Part shown: piece after piece, positions 33,115 through 44,500 of the stretch
Position numbering within the stretch: the stretch's first letter is position 1
How the letters are laid out: every line of letters begins with the position of its first letter
Source: Magnaporthiopsis rhizophila
Taxonomy: Eukaryota > Ascomycota > Sordariomycetes > Magnaporthales > Magnaporthaceae
Direction: 5' to 3'
Length of the DNA stretch: 64,000 nucleotides
NCBI GenBank assembly: GCA_003049465.1
Contig: PYSS01000083.1
Location: 62,001 to 126,000 of the forward strand
Program-made: the position numbers and the translations under genes
Notes under the pieces: model-generated
The model's database searches: none
Told to the model about the DNA's origin: nothing
The model's input: the letters and a program-made list of their open reading frames with translations, nothing else

Positions 33115-34409
33115 ATGGCTGTCGGAAAGTACGGATCCCACGTTCCTCGTCTATGCTCCCCGCCGCCGGGTCGATTCTACAGAGTTGGACCAAAAGAAGG
33201 CGCCCGCGCGGCGGCAGCGCAGAGTCGAAATATCAAAATACCAAACCACCAGCTAGATCCAACATGGCTGACTCGACTCATCCCGCAGGAACAAGAGATT
33301 GTCCAAGGGCAAGAAGGGCCTCAAAAAGAAGACCGTTGACCCCTTCTCCCGCAAGGACTGGTACGGCATCAAGGTCAGTGGGAGATGAGCTCGGAATGGA
33401 ATCGTTATGGGGTTGCCAGTGCGGGCGCTGCAACTTCTGTGCTCCCTTGGCACGCGACGACCTCAATTGCTGACTTCTGGGACTTTTCTTCGAACAACAG
33501 GCTCCTGCGCCTTTCAACATTCGAGAGTAAGGCACACCCGAAATATACCCCTCACGGCGACGACGATATCTGGACAGAGCCGAGACACGGACATGCAGAC
33601 GGTCTGGAGGGACGACATGACGCATCCTCGAACGGACCCTCGAGCTAACGCAGGTTTCTTTCTCACTCCTCAGTGTCGGCAAGACCCTGGTCAACAGAAC
33701 GACGGGTCTGAAGAACGCAAACGATGCCCTCAAGGGCCGTATCTTCGAGGTGTCGCTGGCGGATCTGCAGAAGGATGAAGACCACGCTTTCCGCAAGATC
33801 AAGCTGCGGGTGGACGAGGTCCAGGGCAAGAACTGCCTGACCAACTTCCACGGCCTGGACTTCACCTCGGACAAGCTGAGGTCGCTGGTTCGCAAGTGGC
33901 AGTCCCTGATCGAGGCCAACGTCACGGTCAAGACCACCGACGACTACCTGCTCCGCCTCTTCGCCATCGCCTTCACCAAGCGCCGGCCCAACCAGATCAA
34001 GAAGACTACATACGCCGCCACGTCGCAGATCCGCGCCATCCGGAGGAAGATGACCGAGATCATCCAGCGCGAGGCCTCTACCTGCACCCTGCAGCAGCTC
34101 ACCAACAAGCTGATCCCCGAGGTCATTGGCCGCGAGATTGAGAAGGCCACCCAGGGCATCTACCCTCTTCAGAACGTAAGGATAGCTGGGACCCTGGCTG
34201 CAGCTGGACTACGGCCTTGATCTGTGGTTTTGGGTCATTAGTGCTGACCCGACATGTCTTGACAGGTTCACATCAGGAAGGTCAAGCTGCTGAAGCAGCC
34301 AAAGTTCGACCTTGGTGGCCTGCTGGCGCTGCACGGCGAGTCGACCACGGACGAGCAGGGCCTGAAGGTTGAGCGGGAGTTCAAGGAGCGCGTTCTTGAG
34401 GAGGTTTAA
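33115..34409 (+). CDS. RPS1: 40S ribosomal protein eS1 (S3Ae family)
   Basis: Five exons: 33115-33128, 33289-33373, 33501-33526, 33674-34175 and 34266-34409; 256 residues, the family's usual length. The spliced N-terminus MAVGKNKRLSKGKKGLKKK and the downstream VDPFSRKDWYGIK, APAPFNIRDVGKTLVNRT and FRKIKLRVDEVQGKNCLTNFHG blocks are highly conserved. eS1 sits on the 40S platform near the mRNA exit. The 14-bp first exon and 26-bp third exon are typical of fungal ribosomal protein genes and are easily missed. Promoter side has the AGAAGCCCTA, CCAAT and CACGTG sites described separately. There are no anomalies in the coding part. Confidence 0.95.
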
Positions 34410-34956
34410 AGGTGTTGAGGATGGGTGGTAAAGGAAACGGCTCGGACACGGTTTTATTTGATCAAGCAGGCACCTCTCTTCTTTGAGGGTAAAATGGGCA
34501 TTTGGGGGTCTTGCTTTTTGTCTCTTCGGGTTGCATTTGGCGTGGCAAGATCATGGTACATCCAATCGTAGTGCCCTGCTCCACAACCCCCGATGTGTGT
34601 GCCGTCGTTGTCTCCATTTTAAGGCGTACCTATGAAATGGGAAATGGGATATGAAGGCGTTGAAGGGTGTGTTGAGTGAGTGGTGAGGTGGTCACTTTCG
34701 GGCATCCTTAGTGTGCCGTCGCTTTAGCTGGCGTGACTGCAACGAGAGCGCCTACTGAAGATGGAGCAGGTCGCCGAGGCAGACCTTTTGGACCAAGCCA
34801 GTAGTTTCACCACCATGCCAGCTAGCCATATCACCTATTGCTGCAGCGTCTAGTGCAGCTACCTTGGTACCACCTCGTGCGGTGTGTCAGGCAAGCGAGT
34901 CTACCTGAACCGGCAAGATGGCACGAGACGCTTTGAAGGCTGAGAAGTCTTATGTA

Positions 34957-34987
<31 letters not shown>

Positions 34988-36419
34988 CTTCGTAGTTTAA
35001 CTCTTCTTTTCTTTGGTGAAACGGTCGGGTATATCGGTTTTTTTCTGTGTATGTACCATCGTTTTGTGGGGTCGAGGCTCATACGGCGACTGGTCCTCGC
35101 CTGTTGGCGGTCGGTCTTGGTGTATTTTTGCTAGCGTACGCGCTGGGCAAATCGCCCCAGATCCAGGAAAGGACGGTTTGATATACTAGTCTTGCCAAGA
35201 GGGTCGACTACCCCGAGGACACACACACCGACAGTGTCTGGTGTCTGGTGTTTGCTGGAGGAAACATGAGCATAACGTCTTGCCTGTGGTCAATTTGTGA
35301 GGGGCAAGCAAGGTTCGGCATCTTCTTGTACTTGCGACTACAAAAATACTTCGCGGCGTCGTCGTCCCAACTACCTACATACAGTTACATCCAGGGGCGT
35401 CATAGACTTGTCTGGAGAAAAAAAAAAAAAAAAAAAGGTCATGGGGACACTCGGGGAAATTCTCGGGCTATTCTCAGCTTACACAATACATACATACACG
35501 GCTTTTGGGCAGCCATCTCTCGTTTCAATTTCTGCACTTGGTTTTCGATGCGAACGTACGTGCCGCCCTTATATCTGCGGTCTGGCACCCACCCCTACGT
35601 AAAGGCCACATACGTTTCCTACCTGCCTCTGCTTTTTCCACTGATACGAGAAGTCGCCGTCGGGCTGTCAAGACGGGGCAAAAAGAATAAAAAGAAGTGT
35701 GCGTGTGTGTGTGTGTGTGTGCCACACGCCGCCAGCCAGCCAGCCAGCCAGCTCACCAGCAATCCAGCGAGCGCCGGACTGCCCGACCACGCAGCACAGC
35801 ACAGCGGACGAATAGCCCCGAAAAAGGGAGGCTCCACCCCCACCTACCTCACAAGGGAGCCGAAAGAAAAAGCATAAACCGTTGGGAGTCGCGTGGCCAA
35901 ACGTCGTCATCGCCGTACATTTTATTTTTTTTATTTTTTGTTTTTATTGCCAGAAACAACCGGAAACAAACATTTTGATCACCAGTCCGGCGGCCACCTT
36001 TTTGTTTATTTCGACGGCGGTGAGAGGGAAGACACGGGACGATCTCGACCTTTTCTGCCTTGTCAATTTGCGAGCAGGAAAAAAAGGGGAGGAAAGAGCT
36101 CGGCTCGCCCTGTACGAATCTTCTCGCCACCAAGATCAACAGAAGGGAGCCCCGTGACCTCTGTGCTACCGTGTTTCACACACTGGCCTAACTGCCCTTA
36201 TTTTTCCTTTATTTTTTTTTTTTTTTTTTTTTTTAAATTATTATTTCCATCTTTGGTCATATTCCGGCTTCATTTGCGCAGCCGGAGCCTCGTTTACCTT
36301 GACAGTCTTCCAACACAGTCAAGGGACGTGAGAGGACCAGCAAGGGAGCGCTTCGGAGGGGGGGGAGAACTGGAGGCGTCAGGCGGCCACGACGTCTCCT
36401 CAAAGAAGAAAAGAGAAAA
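34410..36419. other. intergenic between eS1 and the Rab gene
   Basis: Holds a TA run (34961-34987), an A18 run near 35419, a GT run (35703-35721) and a T-rich stretch near 36215-36235. No gene recognised. Confidence 0.6.
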
Positions 36420-37240
36420 ATGGCAGTGTCAGAAGACTCGTTGCCGACGCTCAAGATTCTGCTGATCGGATCTTCAAACGTCGGCAAGTCTGCGCGTGAG
36501 TGCCTCCCCGTCTTCCATGGTCCCCGTTTTCCAAGGTGGCTGACGTGCTGAACTTTCGAGGTGCAGTCTTGACGAGGTATTGTGACGACCAGTTTGAATC
36601 CGAGTCGGCAACGGCAACTATTGGTATTGATTTCAAGGTGTGTTCCATGCTATTGTGACTTGTTCGGCCGCTTTAATATCCCCCCCACGCGCTGACTAAA
36701 ACCGGGTATAGATCAAGAGGTTGTCAGTCCGCGGCAAGGCATACCGACTGACCCTGTTCGACACGGTAAGTCCATCTTCCTTCTCCCTTGCAGACAGACA
36801 GACTACTAAATCCCCTAGCGCAGGCGGGACAAGAGCGGTTCCGCACCCTGTCGACGAGCTACTACAGGGGCGCGCACGGCGTGATCCTGGCCTACGACAT
36901 CTCGAGCAGGAAGTCGTTCGCCGACATGGAGCGCTGGTTCGAGGAGGCCGAGTCCAACACCGTGTCCGAGGTGGCCCTGTACCTCGTCGGCACCAAACTC
37001 GACAAGGCCGCCACCAGCCGCGCCGTGTCGACCGAGGAGGGGATGGCGCTCGCCGCCGCCCACGGCGCCCTGTTCTGCGAGGCCAGCGCCAAGACGCGCG
37101 AGAACGTGCGCAGGCCCTTTGTCGAGATCGTCAACAAGATCGTCCAGGATCCCGTTCTGCTGCGGCGCGCCACCGCGTCGAGGAACACGGTCGCCGTCGG
37201 GTCGGATGGCGAGTCTTCTTGGGTGCCGTGCTCGTGCTAA
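36420..37240 (+). CDS. Rab18-type small GTPase
   Basis: Exons 36420-36495, 36567-36637, 36712-36765 and 36824-37240; 205 residues. G-box motifs are in order: P-loop GSSNVGKS, effector switch ATIGIDFK, DTAGQERFRTLSTSYYRGAHGVILAYD, the base-recognition TKLD (in VGTKLDK) and EASAKT. The C-terminus ends Cys-Ser-Cys, a geranylgeranylation signal for Rab proteins. Best resemblance is Rab18, linked to ER-Golgi traffic and lipid droplets. The base-recognition motif has Thr in place of the usual Asn of NKxD. The gene converges on the hydrolase gene, with 370 bp between stop codons. Confidence 0.87.
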
Positions 37241-37610
37241 GCTATGTGCTTCTTTTGGGCCTTTTTTTTGTTCACTGCCTGCTTCGACATACCTAGCATA
37301 CTCGTCCATGTTTTCTTTTTTTGCTTTCACCACGACACCTTTACATGCGCTTTTCTTTACCGGTTTATACATCGTTTTGGTTCCTGGTCTTGGGCATTGG
37401 ACCGCGTCTGGTGGCATCAATGATACCCGGGGTTGCTTTTTTGCTCCTACATCCTGATCGCCCGCGTTTGTTCTGGCACTGCGGTTCTGCTTTGTGTACT
37501 TCCTTCTGTTGCATATTGTATATGGGGATTGGTCGCATGACCTCTATTTCCAAATCCATACTTGGGCACCATAAATGCCGACGATGGCCTATTTTTCGGT
37601 ATTACTCCCT
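37241..37610. other. intergenic between convergent Rab and hydrolase genes
   Basis: Two 3' UTRs; T-rich near 37262 and 37315. Nothing else seen. Confidence 0.6.
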
Positions 37611-38939
37611 CTACTTCGGGTCCAAGAATTGAACGACAGCTGCATTACGGTGCGTGTCAGCCAGCTCAACCACGAGACGGAAAGTCGAAAAGAAGGCGCG
37701 AACGAACCTTGCCTAAACTCCTCGGGCTTCTCCGAGATGAGCCAGTGGCCGGCGTCGATGTCGACGAGCTCGAAGCGGGGGAAGAAGCGGCCGATTATGG
37801 GGAGGGCCTCGTCGGCGACGTACTTGCTCTTGGTGCCGCGCACAAACAGGGCGCGCTTCTCGAACCGGAGGAGATCGGGGTTCGTGTAGGGAAAGTCGCC
37901 CATGTGGTTGAGCGCCGAGCCCAGGACAGACAGGGGCACGCGGAACTTTTGCGTGTCGTCGTCGTCGCGGTACAGGTTCTGGAGCAGGAACTGCCTGATG
38001 GGGAGGGACTTTTTTTTTTTGTTTTTTGTCTGCCGTCAGGAGGGGGATATAGGGCGAAACGAAGGGGGAAAAACACTCACAGGCTCGTACTGTTCGAGAA
38101 TCTTGTCGGCCTCAGCCTGGCGCTTCACGCAGGCCTGCTCAATCTCCCTCATGCCGCGGACGTACTTGGCAAAGTCGCCGCTGATGGTGGCGTCAATGGG
38201 TGCGTTGTCGACCGAGACGATGTCGTGCACCAGGTCGGGGGTTGCGATGGCGATGGCCATGGCCGTCTTGGCGCCCCTTTTTGTCAAGGGAAAGAGAAGG
38301 ATATGTATGTGTAAGTTCGCGTTGTTGTTACAAGGAAGAGAGGACAATGGAGAGGAGAGAAACCTACATGGAATGCCCGATCAGCGTCGGCTCCTTGAGC
38401 TCGTGCTCCTTGATGAAGCCGGCCACGTCGTCGGCCATGGCCAGGTAGTCGTGCCGCTGGTGGTGGGGAGAGTCGCCGTGGTTCCTCAGATCCTAGGTGG
38501 CAACCTCTATGTCAGTCGAGGGCATTTGAACAGCGGACCATCATGCAGCCACGGTAGGGTCGTCGTGTGAATTTTGTTTACCAGGACATAGACGTGCCTG
38601 CCCAGGTCACGGGCGAGAGCTCTGGAGGATCTGGTCAACCGTGTTTTCTGGCTGCTGTTTTGGGCCGTATATAGACAAGTAGACATGGGCTTATAGCACT
38701 CACTTACTGATGCTCCGGTTGTTCTTCTTGGAGCCAAAGAGCCCGTGCAGGAACAGGATGGGTGACGTCTTGGCGTCGGCCACGGCCCGCGGCGGCTCGT
38801 GGTGGTCAAAGGCCAGCGGCACCCGCGTCGGCGAGTTGGCCGAGTACAAGAATCGGGCTGCCGCCACCAAGCTGCCGCTGCCGCCTCGGTTCAGGGACAA
38901 GGCCGCGCGGGCGCCGCCACTACGGAGCAGCGACGCCAT
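37611..38939 (-). CDS. mitochondrial alpha/beta hydrolase, ABHD11/Imo32/Eat1 family
   Basis: Six exons on the minus strand: 38939-38704, 38621-38582, 38492-38368, 38276-38081, 38008-37708 and 37639-37611; 308 residues. The first ~35 residues are Arg/Ser/Ala-rich without acids, as in a mitochondrial presequence. Hydrolase motifs are ILFLHGLFGSKKNNRSISK (oxyanion HG), VLDLRNHGDSPHHQRHDYLAM, the nucleophile elbow GHSMGAKTAM with Ser133, and DAGHW with the catalytic His at about 287. Acceptors were picked by family consensus; for example AAAAAG at 38009 yields EPSLPIRQFLLQNLYRD. Relatives are yeast Imo32, mammalian ABHD11 and yeast Eat1 ethanol acetyltransferase, so esterase, thioesterase or acyltransferase activity is possible. 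The short last exon ends AVVQFLDPK. Confidence 0.87.
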
Positions 38940-39384
38940 GATGGCTGTTGGCCGTATTGAAACTCGGCTGGGGTATCCTGGAAGATTGGGTTCAGAAGAG
39001 CGTCGGGCTGTGCCAGTTCAATCGCAGGATGTAGACCGGGCGGGAAACCGTGTGTTATTCACGATAGTTTTTCCCTGGCCCTCCTGCGAATTGAAATTCC
39101 GTCATTACGTTCCTGCTCGGACTATGCTCCACCACCCAAGCACAGCGCCCACACCGCCAACACAGCGGGAGCAATCCCCTGAACTGGGCTGCTGGATGGG
39201 CTGCCATCAAAAACCATGGCCTCATCCGTGATGTGATTTGTGATTTATGTGACATCCATCAACACAACGCGAGCGAAGCCTTTGGTTTGAAATTATCTCT
39301 TCTTTCTTTTTATTCGCATTCACTCTCTAGTCCTTACCAGTCATTACTTCCTCTCCATTCCTTTCCGTCCTCTCCAACCACAAC
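38940..39384. other. short intergenic between two minus-strand genes
   Basis: Contains the hydrolase promoter side and the 3' UTR of the adenylate kinase gene. No other feature seen. Confidence 0.6.
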
Positions 39385-40062
39385 TCAACCCTCCACCCCA
39401 TTGTCAATCTTCCACTGCTTAAACCAGGCCTCGATGCGGTCGACGTTGCTCTCCATCTCGTCGGTCGAGTTGCTCTGCAGCTCGGCCACGATCTCGGCGT
39501 CGTACGAGTCCCGCGCCTCCTGCAGGAGCACCTCCATGATCTCCGAGTCCAGGTTCTCCTGGAGCTTGGCCTCGGGATATTTTCTGTAGTTTTCTCTGCC
39601 GTTCAGCTACTAGCTGCAACTGCCTTGCATATCAAAAGAGACGAGACAGAAACTCACCTCTCAGTCAGCCGGTCGTAAAGCGTCGTCGAGTCCACCCTCA
39701 GCACAACCACCAGGTCGATCCAGCTCTTGGGGAACAGGTCACAGGCGTGCCAGTCAATGATGCAGCCGCCGGCCTTGGCGTCGTCCTCTATGGCATCCAG
39801 CAGCTATTTCCCTTCTCGTCAGCCCTTCTTCGACTCCTAGGTAGGTAATTGCAAACAAGAAAAAAGCTACACATACCTTGTCCTCGTCTACAATCCAGCT
39901 CTGGTACTCGGCGTCCCAGCCCTCGTGGCACTCCTTGTCCTTGACGACCTGGTTGACCGAGAGGTGCTTGAGCCCCGTCCGCTGCGCCAGCACCTCGCAG
40001 TGCGTCGTCTTGCCCACACCGGGCGTGCCCGTTACGATGATGTTTGGTAATGTCCGCGACAT
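39385..40062 (-). CDS. FAP7: adenylate kinase isoenzyme 6 / Fap7
   Basis: Exons 40062-39877, 39803-39658 and 39583-39385 on the minus strand; 176 residues. The P-loop is GTPGVGKT at residues 12-19. The NMP-binding part holds LKHLSVNQVVKDKECHEGWD and the segment IIDWHACDLFP. The lid side is VVLRVDSTTLYDRLTERKYPEAKLQENLDSEI. Fap7/hCINAP is an unusual nuclear adenylate kinase/ATPase needed for late 40S maturation (20S pre-rRNA cleavage). An in-frame upstream ATG at 40086 would add eight residues; I prefer 40062 because MSRTLPNIIVTG matches the family start. Both introns are fixed by restoring conserved blocks. Confidence 0.9.
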
Positions 40063-41568
40063 TTTGCTGTTGTGATTTTGGTTCACCTCTCTCGGGAGTC
40101 TCTTGATTCCCCGACTTCGTTGAGGGCTTTTTTTTTTTTTTTACAAGCTTTTTATGCCCGTTTCTAGCTTTTATTATCTTTTTTTTTTCTCGTCCGTTAA
40201 GTTCTGAGTAGGCTGCGAGAAAGCGGTTACTCCGAATGGTGGATACCTCCCTATCCACCCCTCCAGGAAAAAAAAAAAAAGAGGGAAAGGGAAAAAAAAG
40301 GTATCTCGAATATCACGTGCAAACATCCATCCGATTTGCAACCGCCGTCACCAATGCTCCCTCGACTTAATCCTCGCATCCGCCGATATCACATCTGCTG
40401 TTTTGCACAATAGCGCGATTTTATAAGTAGAAAAAGGCCGAGTAATCTGTCTGCCGGACCCGCCTCTATTTCTTCGTCTCGTATCCAGGATAAGGGGCAA
40501 ACATTCAAGAGGACGGGAACGAACAAGAACCAAATAGGGGGGCCCTTAGCGGCATTTCAAGATCTATATGGAATAGTATAGATGTCTGCTTGCTTGCCGC
40601 CTTTCCTCGGGCAGCCAGCCAGACATGCACCCGCCACATCCCTCCCTTTGCCCATCCATCCCCTCTCCCACTCATCTATGTTCATCCCACATGTTATTGC
40701 CCTCCCTATAATTCCATTATCAAATGAAATGCGGAAACCGAGGGCAGAAAATACAAAACAGCATTCGATCGCAGAAGGAAGGGAAACAAGAAAAATATAT
40801 ATGTAGCCCTCTTCCGTACGGTCATGAAATTGCACAGCCGCATCTAGCTCTGTTCTCGACACGGCATTCTCAACCAGCCTGTTGGCAAGTCCCAAGCACG
40901 GAAAGGCAATATAGAAGGGAAAAGATCTAAGCCCGTTTTTATGTAAAGGGTGGCGAAAAAAAAGTCTTTTTGAAGCACTTAACCTTCCACCAAGCATCCC
41001 GAGAAGATTGCAAAGAAGCCGGCTCTAGAGCTATGTATGCCCCGAACGGCGAGGGAGGAGCGTGGCATGCAGATTCGTCGCGCGCCTTCTCCATACCACG
41101 CTCGCAAAACACCTTGGTCAGAAAAGTCGAGACAAGCACAGTGGCAAACAGGGGACGAGATGGGATATGTGACAAGAACATTATACAGCGGAAGCCAAGC
41201 TTCTTTTCCCGGGCAAGCTGCCGAGAGACATTGGTATCGGCACTGGCGGTCTCCGATCATAAAGAGACAGGAACCGCACCACCCACCGCGAGGGTCGAAA
41301 AAAAAAAATTGTAAAAAAAAATAAAAACAAGTTACTAAGTGATGGGCGGGATGTTCTCACTCCCAACCCTGTCATAGTCGTTATAATCGTCGTATCTGCT
41401 CATCGTGGCGGCGAGGCGAGGCCGGGGCGAGCGAGACCGGGAACGAGGCTCAAAGCGCCGACCCGGATACGGCGGTTCCCTAGCACTCCACCGCGCAAAC
41501 ACCACCGACTTCGGCGAAGCCGCTGCCATGGATCTGGCGAAGTGCGGTCCTAACCCTGGCGTCACCCA
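40063..41568. other. intergenic between Fap7 and myosin genes
   Basis: Upstream region of Fap7 and 3' region of the myosin gene. A minus-strand open frame at 41335-41565 (Arg/Ser/Pro-rich, ending in a Tyr/Asp-rich tail) has no clear family and directly abuts the myosin stop codon. I treat it as 3' UTR. Confidence 0.5.
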
Positions 41569-44500
41569 CTAGGCGCTTGCGCCAATGGGCTCCTGCGCCG
41601 CCTCCTGCATCTCGTCTTCGCCCTCTCCCATGTCCTCGGTGGCGCCGTCATAGTCCTCCTGCATGTCGAGCTTCTCCTGCTGCGCAATCGCCTGCGCAGA
41701 CACGATCTCGGCAAGGCGCTTGAGCCGAGGAGTTTGCAGCCCTGCACGTTGTTTGTGTCAGTCAGCACCCATTGTGAAGTCTAACTCGTCCAACTCTGTC
41801 GGTTTCAGTGAGAGGGGTCACTCACATGATGGGGTATATGTCTCCAGGGCGGTAATGACCCTGGGCTCGGCGATCTCATAAGGACCGCTGTCGTCCATAT
41901 CGACGGCCTGCAGGAGCAGCACGTCGCTCTTCTCTGTTACCCTCGAGGCCACTGCCTTCATGATCTCGCCGTTGATGGGCTGCTCGTAATCCGCAACCAG
42001 ATACTGGTTAAGCAGCTTCTGGATCTGGTTGGGAGAGAGCCTTTATTGGGGGAAGAAATATCATGCAGTCAGTACGAGTCACACATGTCGCCTGGGACGA
42101 CCCAGGCACTCAAGAGAGATGACTCACATCCAGCAAATATCCTGAATGATCTCAATGTCGTTCAGGGTAGCCTTCTTAAGCTGCAGAAGCTTGGTTGCTT
42201 GCTGTAAAGGGGGTTGTGGTTATGAAATTAGATATTGTACCGGACATGGGGGCATATAAGAGACAGTGGACTTACCATCAAGTGCTCAAGCTGAAGGGTG
42301 CCCTCAGGCATGTCGTGGCTCTTGCACCACTCTTCGATGCGGGTGATGTTGTAGTTGATCTGCAGACCACGCTTCCACGACAGGAAGTTTCGGCGCATCA
42401 GCAGGTCGTTAAAGGCGGTGACGCCTACCAGACGCAGCAGCTCCGTCACCGTCTGGGTGATGATGGTGTCCTCGAGGTAGTAGGCCTTCATGGCGCGGAA
42501 CACGCTGTTCAGCAGGCTGAGCAGGTTGTCCATGCTGTAGGCTGGCGTCGTGTTGGTCTGGAGCAGCTTGCCCAGGAACCGGCTGTTCTCGTTAGTAACG
42601 AAGCCGGGCAGCGACTGCGACTCGATGATGGCGGGGATGATCATCTTGTGCAGCTTCTTCTTGAGCACCTTCATCCACGTGTGGTAGATGTTGAACTCGA
42701 GGCTCTCCAGGTCGTGCTTAACAATCTCCAGCAGACGGTCGTACTCGTAGTTGTCCGTCTTTTGCGCCTCGTACCAGTCCTCGGCGAGGAAGACGAACGA
42801 GAGCATTTCGTGCACGTTGGACAGCCAGAAGGCGCCGGGGTTGATGGCGTCGTCGCCGTCGTGCTGCATGACCTCCTGCTGGATCGACTGCATCACGTTG
42901 GCCAGGAACCGCTCCGACTCCTTGACGAAGCCGTTGTTCCACATCTCCGACGTCACCAGGTTGATCAGGTACGACGGGAACAGCACCTCCTTGTCCGACG
43001 GCGGCGGGTTCGTGTTGGGCGACGGGATCTTGAGGTTTCGGATGAGTCCGACCGTGACCTCCTCGTTGAGACCGTCCTCGTCGGCGAGCAGCGACTCGAG
43101 CTCCATCTCGATCGTGTCGGCGCCCGTCACAAAGGTCGAGCCCGACAGGTGCTGGCGCGAGTTGCTCGTGACCGCCATGGAGACGGGGCGCGGGTTGTAG
43201 GCCATGCTGTACCTGTCCATCTCCCTGAGCTCGGCGCCGGCGCTGCGGCGCTTGGGCTTCTTGGACGAGACGAGGTTGATGAGGCCGCTGGCGATGCCTG
43301 GCGCGATGCCGCCGTTGGCACCGTCGCCGTTGGCCATGGGGGCGCTGCGCCTGGCCAGCTCCAGCTGGTCCTGGAGGTCGGCCAGCTGCTGCCTGAGGTT
43401 GTTCTTCTCCGCTTCGGAGCGCGTCACGTCCTGCCTGGCCTGGTCGAGCTGCGTGCTGGTGGCCCGCAGCGAGTCCTTGAGCTCCGCCTCGGCCGCCTGC
43501 ATCCGCTTGACGTTGGCCGCCGACTCGTCGAAGTTGGCCTGCAGCTTCGTGAAGTCCTGTTCCAGCTGCTCCAGCTTGGCGGCCGCGATGCCGGCCTGGT
43601 TCGCCTCCGTCTGCAGCTCCTTGGTCCTGACCTCGAGCGCGTTGTGCCTGCTCTTCCACGACTTGATCTGGTTCTCGTAGTTCTCCACCTGGGTCTTGAG
43701 GTCCTTGTTCTGGGCCTTCATGGTTCCGAGCGACTGCGTCAACTCGACCACCTTGTTCTCCAGCTTGTACGAGATCTGCTTGAGGTCGCGCGCCTCCTCC
43801 CTGACCTTCTTGTAGTCGCGGCGCGCCATCCTTCCGCGCCACAGGCTCTGGATGAGCGTGACCTTCTTGCGGTACTGGCGCCACGTGCGGAGCTGCCTCC
43901 TCGACCGCCAAACCCTCTGGATGAGAAGCGCGGCGTTGCCAACACGGGTCTCCATGATCTCCTTCCTACGCAGGTAGCCCTTCATGGCCGCTTGGATGTG
44001 GACGATCTCGGCGCGAGTCCGCAGGAACGCCTTGCGCTGCTTCTGGCCACGCCAGACCCTCTGGATGGTGGTGGCTGCCTTGGCGACGCGCATCTGCTGC
44101 GCCTCCTTGCGGGCCCTGACACCCCTGAAGATGGCCTGCGAGCGGATGATGGACTCGCGGGTCCGGAGATACCTGCGGCGGTAGTACCTCGCCCGAAGGT
44201 TCTTCTGGATCATGATGGCCGAGTCGTTGAGCTTGTTCGTCCTCAGGTTCTCCAGGAAGGCGAGCATACCCGCGCGGAAGAAGATCTTGGTCAGACCGAG
44301 CTGGTACTTGTCAGCGCCCTTGGCGGCGCCCGAGCTGCCGCCCAGGGCCGTGGACAAGATGGCGTTGGCCATGGGCCTGATCTCGGCGGTCCATTGGGTG
44401 GACGGCACCAGCATGTAGTAGCGGAGCGCAAACTCCTCGTACGTCCACCTGGTCGGGTAGCCGGCAGTGCTAATGCGGACCGTCTCGAGGACACCGCAGG

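Noticed and set aside
41335..41565. Arg/Ser-rich open frame just after the myosin stop codon
   Set aside because: No homology, no splice route that fuses it to the myosin tail, and the myosin end is complete; treated as 3' UTR.
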